Below are positions 53,963-63,959 of a stretch of 64,000 nucleotides of DNA, in pieces (within the stretch, counting starts at the first letter, position 1; each line of letters opens with the position of its first letter). The position numbers were made by a program, and so were the translations under genes. Below the pieces are notes generated by a model. The model searched no databases and was not told the origin of the DNA. It saw only the letters and a program-made list of their open reading frames with translations. The DNA is from Pantoea latae. GTDB lineage: Bacteria > Pseudomonadota > Gammaproteobacteria > Enterobacterales > Enterobacteriaceae. The stretch lies in NCBI RefSeq assembly GCF_002077695.1, contig NZ_MWUE01000006.1:22522-86521 (forward strand). Reading direction: 5' to 3'.

Positions 53963-55510
53963 TTACTGCCCGGCGAGGAAGAAACGGAATGCCGGGTTAT
54001 TGGCTTCGTCGTGGAAGTCGTAGCCCAGCTCGGTGAGATGCGACTCAAAGCGCGGTTCGTTGTCGCCGATTTCAAACGCCGCCAGCACGCGACCGTAATC
54101 GGTGCCGTGGCTGCGATAGTGAAACAGCGAAATATTCCAGTGCGTGCCGAGGGTTTGCAGGAACTTCAGCAGCGCGCCCGGCGCCTCCGGGAACTCGAAG
54201 CTAAACAGCCGTTCGCGCAGCGGCTTCGACGGACGGCCGCCCACCATGTAGCGCACGTGCAGCTTCGCCATCTCGTCGTCGGAGAGATCCACCACCTGAT
54301 AGCCGCCCTGAATCAGCTGGCTGATTATCTCGCCGCGCTCCTCCAGCCCGCGCGTCAGACGCACGCCGACGAAGATGCAGGCGTTGTCGGCGTCGGCGTA
54401 GCGGTAGTTGAACTCGGTCACCGCGCGTCCGCCCAGCGTCTGACAGAACTTCAGGAAGCTGCCCTGCTGTTCCGGGATGGTCACCGCCAGCAGCGCTTCG
54501 CGCTGTTCGCCCAGCTCGCAGCGCTCGGAAACATAGCGCAGGCCGTGGAAGTTGACGTTGGCGCCTGAAAGAATATGCGCCAGCCGCTCGCCTTTGATGT
54601 CGTGCTGCTGGATATATTTCTTCATGCCCGCCAGCGCCAGCGCGCCTGACGGCTCCGCCACCGCGCGCACGTCTTCAAACAGATCTTTCATCGCCGCGCA
54701 GATGGCGTCGCTGTCGACGGTGATGATGTCGTCGAGATATTCCTGACACAGGCGGAAGGTTTCGCTGCCGATGCGCTTCACCGCCACGCCTTCGGCGAAC
54801 AGCCCGACGCGCGGCAGATCCACCGGCTCGCCCGCTTCAAGCGCCGCTTTCAGGCAGGCGGAGTCTTCCGACTCCACCGCGATCACCTTGATTTGCGGCA
54901 TCAGCTGTTTGATCAGCACCGCCACGCCCGCTGCCAGGCCGCCACCGCCCACCGGCACGAAGACGCGATCGAGATGCGCGTCCTGCTGCAGCAGCTCCAT
55001 CGCCAGCGTGCCCTGACCGGCGATTACCGCCGGATGGTCAAACGGCGGCACGAAGGTGTAGCCCTGCTGCTCCGCCAGCTCGATCGCTTTGGCTTTCGCC
55101 TCGTCGAAGTTAGCGCCGAAGAGATAAGCCTCACCGCCAAATGCGCGCACTGCATCCACCTTGATGTCTGCCGTGGCTACCGGCATCACAATCAGCGATT
55201 TGATGCCGAGCCGGCTGGCGGAGAGCGCCACGCCCTGCGCGTGGTTGCCGGCCGACGCCGTTACCACGCCGCGCGCTTTCTGCTCTTCGTCTAGTCCGGC
55301 GATCATCGCGTAGGCGCCGCGCAGCTTGAAGCTGTGCACCGGCTGCCGATCCTCGCGCTTCACCAGAATGGTGTTGCCGAGACGCGATGAAATCTTTTCC
55401 ATTTTTTGCAGCGGCGTCACCTGTGCGACTTCATACACCGGTGAGCGCAGCACGGCGCGCAGATATTCCGCGCCGCAGGGCGACGCAGGTAGCGGTTGAG
55501 CCTCAGCCAT
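53963..55510 (-). CDS. ilvA: threonine ammonia-lyase, biosynthetic
   Basis: 515 residues. The PLP lysine is in VHSFKLRGAY; the glycine-rich phosphate-binding loop is VGGGGLAAG; two C-terminal ACT-like domains (LLAVTIPEQQGSFLKF and LFSFEFPEAPGALLKF) bind isoleucine for feedback control. It forms 2-oxobutanoate for isoleucine synthesis. It begins 3 bp after the ilvD stop, so it is the last gene of the operon. The frame continues to 53963 and abuts ilvY. Confidence 0.98.
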   Translation of the reverse strand: MAEAQPLPASPCGAEYLRAVLRSPVYEVAQVTPLQKMEKISSRLGNTILVKREDRQPVHSFKLRGAYAMIAGLDEEQKARGVVTASAGNHAQGVALSASRLGIKSLIVMPVATADIKVDAVRAFGGEAYLFGANFDEAKAKAIELAEQQGYTFVPPFDHPAVIAGQGTLAMELLQQDAHLDRVFVPVGGGGLAAGVAVLIKQLMPQIKVIAVESEDSACLKAALEAGEPVDLPRVGLFAEGVAVKRIGSETFRLCQEYLDDIITVDSDAICAAMKDLFEDVRAVAEPSGALALAGMKKYIQQHDIKGERLAHILSGANVNFHGLRYVSERCELGEQREALLAVTIPEQQGSFLKFCQTLGGRAVTEFNYRYADADNACIFVGVRLTRGLEERGEIISQLIQGGYQVVDLSDDEMAKLHVRYMVGGRPSKPLRERLFSFEFPEAPGALLKFLQTLGTHWNISLFHYRSHGTDYGRVLAAFEIGDNEPRFESHLTELGYDFHDEANNPAFRFFLAGQ

Positions 55511-55513
55511 TGG

Positions 55514-57364
55514 TTAGCCTCCCAGCTTGCTCTTGTCGCGCACCGCGCCTTTGTCGGCGCTGGTGGCGAGGGATGCGTAGGCGCGCAGCGCGAACGAAAC
55601 CTGACGCACGCGGCCGTGCGGCGTATAGGCCGCTTCGCCGCGCGCTTCTTCCTCTTCGCGACGCGCGTGCAGTTCGTTGTCCGGCACCGCCAGCCTGATG
55701 CCGCGGTTCGGGATATCGATCTCGATGATGTCGCCATCTTTCACCAGCGCGATGGTGCCGCCGCTGGCCGCTTCCGGCGAGGCGTGGCCGATCGACAGGC
55801 CGGAGGTGCCGCCAGAGAAGCGTCCGTCGGTGATCAGCGCGCAGCTTTTGCCGAGGCCCATCGATTTCAGGTAGGTGGTCGGATAGAGCATTTCCTGCAT
55901 GCCCGGCCCGCCTTTCGGCCCTTCGTAGCGGATCACCACTACGTCGCCCGCCACCACTTTGCCGCCGAGGATCGCTTCAACCGCGTCATCCTGGCTTTCA
56001 TAGACTTTCGCCGGGCCTTTAAAGGTCAGGATCTCTTTGTCTACGCCCGCGGTTTTAACGATACAGCCATCTTCCGCCAGGTTGCCGTAGAGCACCGCCA
56101 GACCGCCATCCTGCGAATAGGCGTGCTCGCGGGTGCGAATGCATCCCTCGGCGCGATCGTCATCCAGCGTGTCCCAGCGGCAATCCTGCGAGAAGGCCTG
56201 GGTGGTGCGAATGCCCGCCGGACCGGCGCGGAACATATCCTTCACCGCCTGGTCTTTGGTCAGCATGATGTCGTACTGATCCAGCGTCTCGCGCATCGTC
56301 TGCTGCAGGATGTTGCGCGCGCTGGTGTCGATCAGGCCGGCGCGATCCAGCTCGCCGAGGATGCCGATAACGCCGCCGGCGCGGTGAACGTCTTCCATAT
56401 GGTATTTCGGGGTGCTCGGCGCCACTTTGCACAGCTGAGGCACTTTGCGCGACAGGCGGTCGATATCGGAGATATTGAAGTCGATTTCGCCCTCCTGCGC
56501 GGCGGCCAGCAGGTGCAGAACGGTGTTGGTGGAGCCGCCCATGGCGATATCCAGCGTCATGGCGTTCTCAAAGGCCGCTTTGGTGGCGATGTTACGCGGC
56601 AGCATGTTCTCGTCATCCTGCTCGTAATAGCGTTTGGTCAGGCTCACGATGCGCTTGCCCGCGTTGATAAACAGCGCTTTGCGGTCGGCGTGGGTCGCCA
56701 GCAGCGAGCCGTTGCCCGGCTGCGACAGGCCCAGCGCTTCGGTCAGGCAGTTCATTGAGTTGGCGGTGAACATGCCGGAGCAGGAGCCGCAGGTCGGACA
56801 GGCGGAGCGTTCGATCTGTTCGCTGTCGGCGTCGCTGACGTTCGGGTTGGCGCCCTGAATCATCGCGTCGACCAGATCCAGCTTGATGATTTTGTCGGAA
56901 AGCTTGGTTTTTCCCGCTTCCATCGGACCGCCGGAGACGAAGATCACCGGAATATTGAGGCGCAGCGACGCCATCAGCATGCCCGGGGTGATTTTGTCAC
57001 AGTTGGAGATGCAAACCATGGCGTCGGCGCAGTGCGCGTTGACCATGTATTCGACCGAGTCGGCGATCAGCTCGCGCGACGGCAGCGAATAGAGCATGCC
57101 GCCATGGCCCATGGCGATACCGTCATCCACCGCAATGGTGTTGAACTCTTTGGCTACGCCGCCTGCCGCTTCGATCTGCTCGGCAACCAGCTTGCCGAGA
57201 TCGCGCAGGTGGACATGGCCCGGCACAAATTGGGTGAATGAGTTGACCACGGCGATAATCGGCTTGCCGAAATCGGCGTCGGTCATTCCTGTGGCGCGCC
57301 ACAGGGCTCGGGCACCCGCCATATTGCGGCCATGCGTGGTGGTGGCGGAACGGTACTTAGGCAT
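55514..57364 (-). CDS. ilvD: dihydroxy-acid dehydratase
   Basis: 616 residues. Fe-S ligand cysteines occur in [10 protein letters not shown] and [17 protein letters not shown]. It makes 2-keto-3-methylvalerate and 2-ketoisovalerate, step three of Ile/Val synthesis. The ATG at 57364 starts [17 protein letters not shown], the standard IlvD N-terminus; the longer frame is not used. Confidence 0.98.
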   Translation of the reverse strand: MPKYRSATTTHGRNMAGARALWRATGMTDADFGKPIIAVVNSFTQFVPGHVHLRDLGKLVAEQIEAAGGVAKEFNTIAVDDGIAMGHGGMLYSLPSRELIADSVEYMVNAHCADAMVCISNCDKITPGMLMASLRLNIPVIFVSGGPMEAGKTKLSDKIIKLDLVDAMIQGANPNVSDADSEQIERSACPTCGSCSGMFTANSMNCLTEALGLSQPGNGSLLATHADRKALFINAGKRIVSLTKRYYEQDDENMLPRNIATKAAFENAMTLDIAMGGSTNTVLHLLAAAQEGEIDFNISDIDRLSRKVPQLCKVAPSTPKYHMEDVHRAGGVIGILGELDRAGLIDTSARNILQQTMRETLDQYDIMLTKDQAVKDMFRAGPAGIRTTQAFSQDCRWDTLDDDRAEGCIRTREHAYSQDGGLAVLYGNLAEDGCIVKTAGVDKEILTFKGPAKVYESQDDAVEAILGGKVVAGDVVVIRYEGPKGGPGMQEMLYPTTYLKSMGLGKSCALITDGRFSGGTSGLSIGHASPEAASGGTIALVKDGDIIEIDIPNRGIRLAVPDNELHARREEEEARGEAAYTPHGRVRQVSFALRAYASLATSADKGAVRDKSKLGG

Positions 57365-57424
57365 GCTCTGTTTACTCCAGTCTGTAAATGACGCGGGCAC
57401 TGCTGCGCCCGCGTTACTCTCTTG

Positions 57425-58354
57425 TTATGGGTTAACCTGATCCAGCCAGCCGTATTTGTCTTCGGTTTCGCCCGTAAACAGGCCGAAGAAGGCTTTCTGG
57501 ATTTTTTCGGTTACCGGGCCGCGTTTGCCTTCGCCAACCTGAATGCCGTCAACGCTGCGTACCGGCGTGATTTCTGCGGCGGTACCGGACATGAAGATCT
57601 CGTCAGCCAGGTAGAGCGATTCGCGCGACAGCACCTGCTCACGTACTTCGATGCCCATATCCTGCGCCAGCTTGATGATGGCGTCGCGGGTAATGCCCGG
57701 CAGCGCAGAAGAGGTAAACGGCGGAGTGAACAGAATGCCGTCTTTAACTTCAAACAGGTTTTCGCCCGCGCCTTCGGAGATATAGCCGTTGGTGTCGAGC
57801 GCGATGCCTTCCTGATAGCCGTGGCGGCGCGCTTCGCTGCCCACCAGCAGAGAGGAGAGGTAGTTGCCGCCCGCTTTCGCCGCGGTTGGCAGGGTGTTCG
57901 GCGCCACGCGGTTCCAGGAAGAGACCATGGCGTTGATGCCGTTTTCCAGCGCTTCGGCGCCCAGATACGCGCCCCACGGGAAGGCGGCGATGATCACGTC
58001 AGTGGTGTAGCCGTCCGGCGGGTTCACGCCCAGACCAACGTCGCCGACAAACGCCAGCGGACGGATGTAGGCGCTTTTCAGATTGTTGTCGCGCAGCACT
58101 TTACGCGTCGCTTCCATCAGCTCTTCGACGCTGTATTGCAGCGGGAAACGATAGATTTTGGCGGAATCGTGCAGACGCTGCATGTGTTCACGGTGACGGA
58201 ACACCACCGGGCCTTTGTGCGAGTCGTAGCAGCGCACGCCTTCAAACACAGAAGTACCGTAGTGCAGCGCGTGAGACATGACGCTGACTTTCGCGTCTTC
58301 CCACTTAACCATCTCCCCGTTGAACCAAATAAAGTCTGCTTTCTTCGTGCTCAT
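57425..58354 (-). CDS. ilvE: branched-chain amino acid aminotransferase
   Basis: 309 residues, fold-type IV aminotransferase. The PLP lysine is in AAKAGGNYLSSL, and family blocks include YGTSVFEGVRCYD and SEGAGENLFEVKDG. It makes Ile, Val and Leu from their keto acids. It follows ilvM by 12 bp and precedes ilvD by 60 bp. Confidence 0.98.
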   Translation of the reverse strand: MSTKKADFIWFNGEMVKWEDAKVSVMSHALHYGTSVFEGVRCYDSHKGPVVFRHREHMQRLHDSAKIYRFPLQYSVEELMEATRKVLRDNNLKSAYIRPLAFVGDVGLGVNPPDGYTTDVIIAAFPWGAYLGAEALENGINAMVSSWNRVAPNTLPTAAKAGGNYLSSLLVGSEARRHGYQEGIALDTNGYISEGAGENLFEVKDGILFTPPFTSSALPGITRDAIIKLAQDMGIEVREQVLSRESLYLADEIFMSGTAAEITPVRSVDGIQVGEGKRGPVTEKIQKAFFGLFTGETEDKYGWLDQVNP

Positions 58355-58366
58355 TCTTATTTCCTT

Positions 58367-58630
58367 TCACGACCAGGCGTGGATTTGTTGTGATGTTTGT
58401 TGCTGGATCTCGACACTGGCGACATCCATAAGTTTGCTTAACTGTGAAGACAGTAAATCGACTGAACGCTGGCTGGCAACGGTCATTTCGATATTAATGG
58501 TTTCGCCGTTCGCCACTGCACCCATGTTCATGGCGCAAACCTGAAAGCCGCGATGACGGACGACGCGTAAAATGCGCTCCAATATTTCAGGACGAAAGCG
58601 GGCTTCGATAGACAATTGGTGCTGGTTCAT
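58367..58630 (-). CDS. ilvM: acetolactate synthase II small subunit
   Basis: 87 residues forming one ACT domain ([26 protein letters not shown]). It is the regulatory subunit of AHAS II, valine-resistant in Escherichia. The ATG overlaps the ilvG stop by 4 bp (ATGA). Confidence 0.97.
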   Translation of the reverse strand: MNQHQLSIEARFRPEILERILRVVRHRGFQVCAMNMGAVANGETINIEMTVASQRSVDLLSSQLSKLMDVASVEIQQQTSQQIHAWS

Positions 58631-60273
58631 ACGGTTTTCTCCATCATGTTTGCGTTGCTGGCGCCAGGCGGCACCAGTGGCCAGACGTTTTCATGCTCAT
58701 CAATCGCAACATGCAGGAAGTAAGAACCTTCGCTGTTCAGCAGAGCATCAAGTGCGGCGTCGACCTCATCTTTACGGCTAATACGCTGGCCTGGAATATC
58801 AAACGCGCTGGCCAGCGTCAGAAAATCGGGGTTGTCGGTCAGAATGGTTTCGCTGTAGCGACCGTCGAAAAAGAGCTGTTGCCACTGGCGCACCATGCCG
58901 AGACGCTGGTTATCCAGCAGCAAGATTTTCACCGGCAGCTTCTTGCGCTTGATGGTGCCCAGCTCCTGAATGTTCATCATGATCGAGCCGTCGCCCGATA
59001 CGCAGATCACGGTGTCGTCGGGACGCGCAACCTGCGCGCCGACCGCTGCCGGCAGGCCGAAGCCCATAGTGCCGAGGCCGCTGGAGGTGATGAAATTCTC
59101 CGGCGCGCTGAAGTTCATATGCTGCGCGGTCCACATCTGGTGCTGGCCGACGTCGGTGGTGATGACGGCGCTCGCCGGCTTGCGGTCGGAAAGCTGCTTC
59201 AGCAGCAGCGGCGCATAGATCGCCTCGCCGGGATGATCGTAGCGCCAGTTGAACGCCGCTTTCATCGCCTTCACCTCTTCGCGCCAGCCTTCAATTTGCA
59301 GCGGCATGCTCAGCGCGGGCAGCACCTGATTCAGATCGCCCTGCAGCGACACGTGTGCGCGGCGCAGCTTGTTCAGCTCGGCGGGATCGATGTCGATGTG
59401 GATTACGCTGGCGTGTGGCGCGAAGGTATCGAGCTTGCCGGTAACGCGGTCGTCAAAGCGCGCGCCGACGGCAATCAGCAAATCACAAGACTGCACAGCC
59501 AGGTTCGCCGCTTTGGTGCCGTGCATACCCAGCATGCCGAGATAGACGTCGCTGTCGCTGTCGGCGCTGCCGAGGCCTTTCAGCGTGGCGACCACTGGAA
59601 TGCCGGTCTGCTGTGCCATAGCGCGCAGCGCGGGAACCGCCTGCGCCATGCCGACGCCGCCGCCGATATAGAGCATCGGCTTATGCGACTGCGCCATCAG
59701 CGCGCGCGCCTCTTCAATATGCTGCGGCGAATGCGCGATCTGCTCTTCAACCGGCAGCAGATGGGGCGTCAGCTCGGCGCTGGCGATCTGGATATCTTTA
59801 GGGATGTCGACCAGTACCGGACCCGGACGGCCTGACTGCGCGATAGCGAAGGCTTCCGCCATTACCGAGGGCAGCTCGTCTAGCGATTCAACCAGGAAAC
59901 TGTGTTTGGTGCAGGCCAGCGACAGGCCTAAAACGTCGATCTCCTGGAAGGCGTCGGTGCCGATAAACGCCGAAGAGACCTGGCCGGTGATGGCGACGAC
60001 CGGCACGGAATCCATCATGGCGTCCGCCAGGCCGGTGATTAAGTTGGTCGCGCCGGGACCGGAGGTGGCAATGCAGACGCCGGTTTTGCCGGTGGCGCGG
60101 GCATAGCCGATCGCGGCGACCACCGCACCTTGCTCATGACGACACAGTAGGTGTTCCACGCCGCCATCATAGAGCGCGTCGTACACGGGCATGATGGCGC
60201 CGCCAGGATAACCAAACACGGTTTCGACACCCTGCGCGCGTAAAGCCTGAACTACCCACTGTGCACCTGTCAT
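58627..60273 (-). CDS. ilvG: acetolactate synthase II large subunit
   Basis: 548 residues, uninterrupted. The thiamine-diphosphate glutamate is in [10 protein letters not shown], and the metal motif is [20 protein letters not shown] condenses pyruvate with pyruvate or 2-oxobutanoate, the first shared step. E. coli K-12 carries a frameshift here; this copy is intact, so AHAS II should be active. Confidence 0.98.
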   Translation of the reverse strand: MTGAQWVVQALRAQGVETVFGYPGGAIMPVYDALYDGGVEHLLCRHEQGAVVAAIGYARATGKTGVCIATSGPGATNLITGLADAMMDSVPVVAITGQVSSAFIGTDAFQEIDVLGLSLACTKHSFLVESLDELPSVMAEAFAIAQSGRPGPVLVDIPKDIQIASAELTPHLLPVEEQIAHSPQHIEEARALMAQSHKPMLYIGGGVGMAQAVPALRAMAQQTGIPVVATLKGLGSADSDSDVYLGMLGMHGTKAANLAVQSCDLLIAVGARFDDRVTGKLDTFAPHASVIHIDIDPAELNKLRRAHVSLQGDLNQVLPALSMPLQIEGWREEVKAMKAAFNWRYDHPGEAIYAPLLLKQLSDRKPASAVITTDVGQHQMWTAQHMNFSAPENFITSSGLGTMGFGLPAAVGAQVARPDDTVICVSGDGSIMMNIQELGTIKRKKLPVKILLLDNQRLGMVRQWQQLFFDGRYSETILTDNPDFLTLASAFDIPGQRISRKDEVDAALDALLNSEGSYFLHVAIDEHENVWPLVPPGASNANMMEKTV

Positions 60274-60275
60274 GG

Positions 60276-60326
60276 TTATTCTCCTGTATCCTTAGGGGAA
60301 CAACAGAATTTTATGCTACTGCTCAT
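60276..60326 (-). CDS. ilvX: IlvX small protein
   Basis: A 16-codon frame with a strong GAGGAGCAAACA ribosome site. Its product shares the SxKFCxSxxxTG pattern with E. coli IlvX (16 residues), and it sits in the same place, between the attenuator and ilvG. Function unknown; it may couple translation into ilvG. Confidence 0.8.
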   Translation of the reverse strand: MSSSIKFCCSPKDTGE

Positions 60327-60366
60327 TGTTTGCTCCTCGGTAATTCGCTGAGATTTGCACTGGTCG

Positions 60367-60402
60367 AAAAAAAACCCCCGGACCTTTCGGTGCGGGGGTT
60401 TT
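60367..60402 (-). terminator. ilv attenuator terminator
   Basis: On the minus strand CCCCCGCACC GAAA GGTCCGGGGG is followed by eight T residues. It lies 20 bp after ilvL and forms unless ribosomes stall on the leader peptide codons for Leu, Val or Ile. Confidence 0.95.
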
Positions 60403-60422
60403 TCGAATTCCAGGCTTGATTT

Positions 60423-60521
60423 TTAAGCCTTTCTTTCTCCAAGCGTAGCCCCGCACGGTGGGTTAATAATCACCACCACGCTAATCACGACTAGGCTAAT
60501 CACTTGTAGAAGGGCTTTCAT
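60423..60521 (-). CDS. ilvL: ilv operon leader peptide
   Basis: 32 codons; 14 encode Val, Leu or Ile, concentrated at residues 4-19 (VISLVVISVVVII). This is the attenuation sensor: shortage of any of the three charged tRNAs stalls the ribosome and prevents the terminator at 60367-60402. The C-terminal part (PPCGATLGERKA) matches E. coli IlvL closely. Confidence 0.97.
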   Translation of the reverse strand: MKALLQVISLVVISVVVIINPPCGATLGERKA

Positions 60522-60562
60522 CTGTTGTCTGTTTTTTCGTTTGTTCGAAGTAATACCTACAG

Positions 60563-60591
60563 AGTTATCACAGTTATGCAGGGGATGACAA
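60563..60591 (-). promoter_or_regulatory. sigma70 promoter of ilvLXGMEDA
   Basis: Minus strand -35 TTGTCA (60586-60591), 17-bp spacer, -10 ATAACT (60563-60568) with TGTG before it. A run of A (AAAAAAATCTGATGGAAAAAG) lies just upstream, as for ilvGp2 in E. coli. The predicted start is near 60556. The rest of 60592-60849 carries no supported gene and must include the yifB promoter. Confidence 0.8.
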
Positions 60592-60849
60592 CTTTTTCCA
60601 TCAGATTTTTTTATGCCTCTGCGCGTGCCAATCAGCTATCAGACTGTAAACACTGACTTATTTCAGGGTTGATAAATATTCATTACGACCGTGACGCAAT
60701 AAGAAAGGAGAGATTTGCCTGTTCGCTCGAGAAAAAAAGCAATGCCGTGCATAGCCGCCTGTTTTATTCAGGCCTCTCTCGAAGCCTGAGCGATTCGCCA
60801 TCGCAGTCGCGTTTTCTGCGCGCCATAATCGCCGCGTTAAGGAGCGGTT

Positions 60850-62370
60850 ATGACATTGTCCAGAGTGCTTACCCGAGCAGCGATTGGCGTCGAGGCGCCG
60901 TTGGTCACCATCGAAGCGCATATCAGCAACGGCTTGCCCGCGCTGACGCTGGTGGGATTGCCCGAAACGACGGTCAAAGAGGCGCGCGAGCGGGTGCGCA
61001 GCGCCATCATTAATAGCGGGTTCAGCTTTCCCGCAAAGCGCATCACTATCAATCTGGCGCCGGCCGATCTGCCTAAAGAGGGCGGCCGTTACGATCTGCC
61101 GATGGCCATCGCTATTCTGGTGGCGTCTGAACAGCTCTCTGACGCGAAACTGACGCAGCATGAGTTCGTGGGCGAACTCGCGCTTAACGGCGCGCTCTGC
61201 GGCGTTCAGGGCGCCATTCCGGCCGCGATGGCGGCGATGCGCGCCGGAAGAGAGCTGATTCTTTCGGCCGAGAATCAGCAGGATGTCGGCTTGATCCAGC
61301 ATGGCGAGACGCGGGTCGCTTCGCACCTGCTGGAGATCTGCGCGTTTCTGCAAGATCAGGCTGCGCTTTCCTGCGCACGCGTTCAGCAGGCTAGTGCCGA
61401 TCAGGCGGCAGAAGATCTACGCGACATCATTGGGCAGGATCAGGGGCGGCGGGCGCTGGAAATTACCGCGGCGGGCGGACACAACCTGCTGCTGATCGGA
61501 CCGCCCGGCACCGGCAAAACCATGCTGGCGACGCGGTTGCCCGGCATCATGCCGCCGTTGAGCGATAGCGAGGCGCTGGAGTGCGCGGCGATCGCCAGCC
61601 TGACGCAGAACAGGACGCTGTCTCAGGCGTGGCGTAAGCGGCCGTTCCGCGCGCCTCACCATAGCGCTTCGATGTATGCGCTTATCGGCGGCGGCTCTTT
61701 GCCTCGTCCGGGCGAGATTTCTCTGGCGCACAACGGCGTGCTGTTTCTGGATGAGCTACCGGAGTTTGACCGTCGGGTGCTGGATGCGCTGCGGGAGCCA
61801 ATTGAGTCAGGTCATATCGCCATTTCGCGCGCGCGCGCAAAGGTAACCTATCCTGCGCGCTTTCAGCTGGTTGCGGCCATGAACCCGAGCCCGACCGGAC
61901 ACTATCAGGGTCAGCATAATCGCTGTTCGCCGCAGCAGGTGCTGCGCTATCTGAGCAAGTTGTCGGGGCCTTTTCTCGACCGCTTCGACCTGTCGATAGA
62001 GGTGCCGCTGCTGCCAGGTGGGATATTAAGCAAGCGACCTGACGCAGGCGAGTCTTCAGCAGAGGTCGCTGCGCGCGTAATCGACGCACGCGCGTTGCAA
62101 ATGGCGCGCGAAGGTAAAATTAACGCGCACATGACGCATGCCGATATAAAACAGTGGTGTGATATTGCCAGCGAGGATGCGGTATGGCTGGAAGAGGTGT
62201 TGAATCAGCTTGGGCTTTCGGTACGCGCATGGCAGCGTATTTTAAAGGTGGCGCGCACAATTGCTGATTTAGCGGGTGAGGAGAGGATTTTGCGCTGTCA
62301 TCTTCAGGAAGCGGTTAGTTACCGCACTATCGATCGCCTACTCATTCATCTGCATCGCAGTCTGGAATAA
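60850..62370 (+). CDS. yifB: YifB/ComM Mg-chelatase-like AAA+ ATPase
   Basis: 506 residues. An N-terminal Lon-like ChlI domain (GLPALTLVGLPETTVKEARERV) is followed by an AAA+ domain with Walker A GPPGTGKTMLAT and Walker B LFLDELPEF, then a C-terminal Mg-chelatase helical part. In naturally competent bacteria ComM is a hexameric branch-migration helicase aiding integration of transforming DNA; the role in non-competent enterics is unclear. AAGGAGCGG precedes the ATG. Divergent from the ilv operon, as in E. coli. Confidence 0.96.
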   Translation: MTLSRVLTRAAIGVEAPLVTIEAHISNGLPALTLVGLPETTVKEARERVRSAIINSGFSFPAKRITINLAPADLPKEGGRYDLPMAIAILVASEQLSDAKLTQHEFVGELALNGALCGVQGAIPAAMAAMRAGRELILSAENQQDVGLIQHGETRVASHLLEICAFLQDQAALSCARVQQASADQAAEDLRDIIGQDQGRRALEITAAGGHNLLLIGPPGTGKTMLATRLPGIMPPLSDSEALECAAIASLTQNRTLSQAWRKRPFRAPHHSASMYALIGGGSLPRPGEISLAHNGVLFLDELPEFDRRVLDALREPIESGHIAISRARAKVTYPARFQLVAAMNPSPTGHYQGQHNRCSPQQVLRYLSKLSGPFLDRFDLSIEVPLLPGGILSKRPDAGESSAEVAARVIDARALQMAREGKINAHMTHADIKQWCDIASEDAVWLEEVLNQLGLSVRAWQRILKVARTIADLAGEERILRCHLQEAVSYRTIDRLLIHLHRSLE

Positions 62371-62372
62371 AA

Positions 62373-62393
62373 AATGGGGCTGATGGCCCCATT
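62373..62393 (-). terminator. terminator of maoP
   Basis: AATGGGGC / GCCCCATT stem with five-base loop. On the minus strand it is followed by TTTTTATT, so it mainly ends maoP; it may also slow yifB read-through. Confidence 0.85.
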
Positions 62394-62397
62394 CTGC

Positions 62398-62736
62398 TTA
62401 ATCGTCGCTGTCGCTGTAATCTTCAACGGTATCCATCTGAGGTTTGCCGCCTGACAGGGTATGGAAACGCTTAGGACGCTTAATGCGCGTCGTGTATTTG
62501 GACCATACGCGTTCAGCTTCGGTTTGCGGCTCACGCAGACCACGACATACTTCTAAGAAAAGACGCTCTTCTTCCGTCGTCGGCTCGCGTTTTGCTAAAT
62601 CGAGTTCGTTGAAAGCAAAACCGTGACGCTCCAGCAGTTGGGCCTCTTTGATGGTGAAATCACCATGCCGCGAGAACCCGCGCGGATAATGTTTGTTATC
62701 AAAGAAACGATTTGTGGTTGAGAAGCTTTCCGCCAT
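62398..62736 (-). CDS. maoP: macrodomain Ori organization protein MaoP
   Basis: 112 residues, same length as E. coli MaoP (YifE), with [22 protein letters not shown] at the N-terminus. MaoP acts with the short maoS site to constrain the Ori macrodomain. The start at 62736 is the standard N-terminus ([12 protein letters not shown]). Divergent from hdfR; maoS in E. coli is upstream of maoP, so the 62737-62857 gap is where to look. Confidence 0.96.
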   Translation of the reverse strand: MAESFSTTNRFFDNKHYPRGFSRHGDFTIKEAQLLERHGFAFNELDLAKREPTTEEERLFLEVCRGLREPQTEAERVWSKYTTRIKRPKRFHTLSGGKPQMDTVEDYSDSDD

Positions 62737-62857
62737 CTTACACGCTCCTGATTCTCTTATGGCCGAGCTATTAATGGCGCGGAGTATTAGATAGGCTTGA
62801 CAGAGTGTAAAACAAAACATTTAAATCTATACGACAAACAATTTTTGGGAGAAAGCT

Positions 62858-63682
62858 GTGGATACGGAATTACTGAAAACTTTCCTGGAAGTGAGCAGAA
62901 CGCGCCATTTTGGCCGGGCTGCGGAAGCACTTTACCTCACACAGTCCGCCGTCAGCTTTCGTATTCGTCAGCTGGAAAATCAGCTAGGCGTTAACCTGTT
63001 TACTCGCCATCGCAATAACATACGGCTCACGTCGGCAGGGGAACGCCTTCTGCCCTACGCGGAAAGCCTGATGAGCACCTGGATGATGGCGAAGAAAGAG
63101 GTTTCACACACGCAGCAGCACCATGAGCTGTCGATAGGCGCCAGCGCGTCACTATGGGAAGCCTATCTGACGCCGTGGCTGCAAACGCTTTATGAGAACC
63201 GTGAGAGCCTTCATCTTGAAGCGCGCGTGGCGCAGCGGCATCTGCTGGTAAAGCAGCTGCATGAGCGACAGCTGGATCTGCTGGTCACCACCGAAGCACC
63301 GAAGATGGATGAGCTGACCAGCCAGCAGATTGGCCATATCTCTCTGGCGCTTTTCAGAGCGCGTAAAACAGAGAAGCGTGAGAAGTATGATTATATCAAG
63401 CTGGAATGGGGCGCGGACTTCCATCAGCACGAGAGTTACCTGTCAGGCGGCGACGACGTGCCGGTATTAACCACCACCTCTGCGCACGTTACGCGCGAGC
63501 TGCTCTATACCACGGGTGCGTGCGCCTTTTTGCCGGACTACTGGCATAGCCTCTACAGCGATCTGATGGTGATCCCCGATACGCCGGTGGCTGTGCGTCC
63601 TTTGTATGCGGTGTGGCTGCAGAACAGCGACCAGCAGGCGCATATTCGTCAGCTGTTGAAGTTTCCGGTTCTGGCGCGTTGA
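62858..63682 (+). CDS. hdfR: LysR-type regulator HdfR
   Basis: 274 residues. GTG start with GGGAGAAA upstream. The HTH region [29 protein letters not shown] is nearly identical to E. coli HdfR, and [19 protein letters not shown] matches at the N-terminus. HdfR represses the flagellar master operon flhDC and activates gltBD. It converges on the tRNA genes, as in E. coli. Confidence 0.96.
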   Translation: MDTELLKTFLEVSRTRHFGRAAEALYLTQSAVSFRIRQLENQLGVNLFTRHRNNIRLTSAGERLLPYAESLMSTWMMAKKEVSHTQQHHELSIGASASLWEAYLTPWLQTLYENRESLHLEARVAQRHLLVKQLHERQLDLLVTTEAPKMDELTSQQIGHISLALFRARKTEKREKYDYIKLEWGADFHQHESYLSGGDDVPVLTTTSAHVTRELLYTTGACAFLPDYWHSLYSDLMVIPDTPVAVRPLYAVWLQNSDQQAHIRQLLKFPVLAR

Positions 63683-63714
63683 TGAGTGCTGAGTAAAGTG
63701 AATTAAGGTGAAAA

Positions 63715-63738
63715 GAGGCTGATCTGTCGGCCTTTTTT
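63715..63738 (+). terminator. terminator of hdfR
   Basis: AGGC / GCCT short stem followed by TTTTTT, 30 bp after the hdfR stop. Confidence 0.6.
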
Positions 63739-63758
63739 ACTTTGGCTGGATGACAGGC

Positions 63759-63797
63759 AAAAAAAAAATCCTTCGCCGAAGCAAAGGATTCTTTTTT
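63759..63797 (-). terminator. terminator of the tRNA-Asp/tRNA-Trp transcript
   Basis: AATCCTT / AAGGATT stem with a 10-base loop. Minus-strand T-tract of ten bases follows, plus a TTTTTT on the other strand, so it may act both ways. Confidence 0.9.
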
Positions 63798-63798
63798 C

Positions 63799-63874
<76 letters not shown>

Positions 63875-63882
63875 AAAGAGGG

Positions 63883-63959
63883 TGGCGGTGCGGACGGGAC
63901 TCGAACCCGCGACCCCCGGCGTGACAGGCCGGTATTCTAACCGACTGAACTACCGCACC
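63883..63959 (-). tRNA. aspT: tRNA-Asp (GTC anticodon)
   Basis: 77 nt with encoded CCA end. Acceptor GGTGCGG pairs with CCGCACC; the anticodon loop is CTGTCAC; the T-loop is TTCGAGTC. It lies 8 bp upstream of tRNA-Trp in the same transcript. No 5S rRNA sequence appears in the remaining 41 bases of the window. Confidence 0.97.

Noticed and set aside
60669..61013. 114-codon frame before and over the yifB start
   Set aside because: It runs into yifB in another frame, and its C-terminal part is an out-of-frame reading of yifB.
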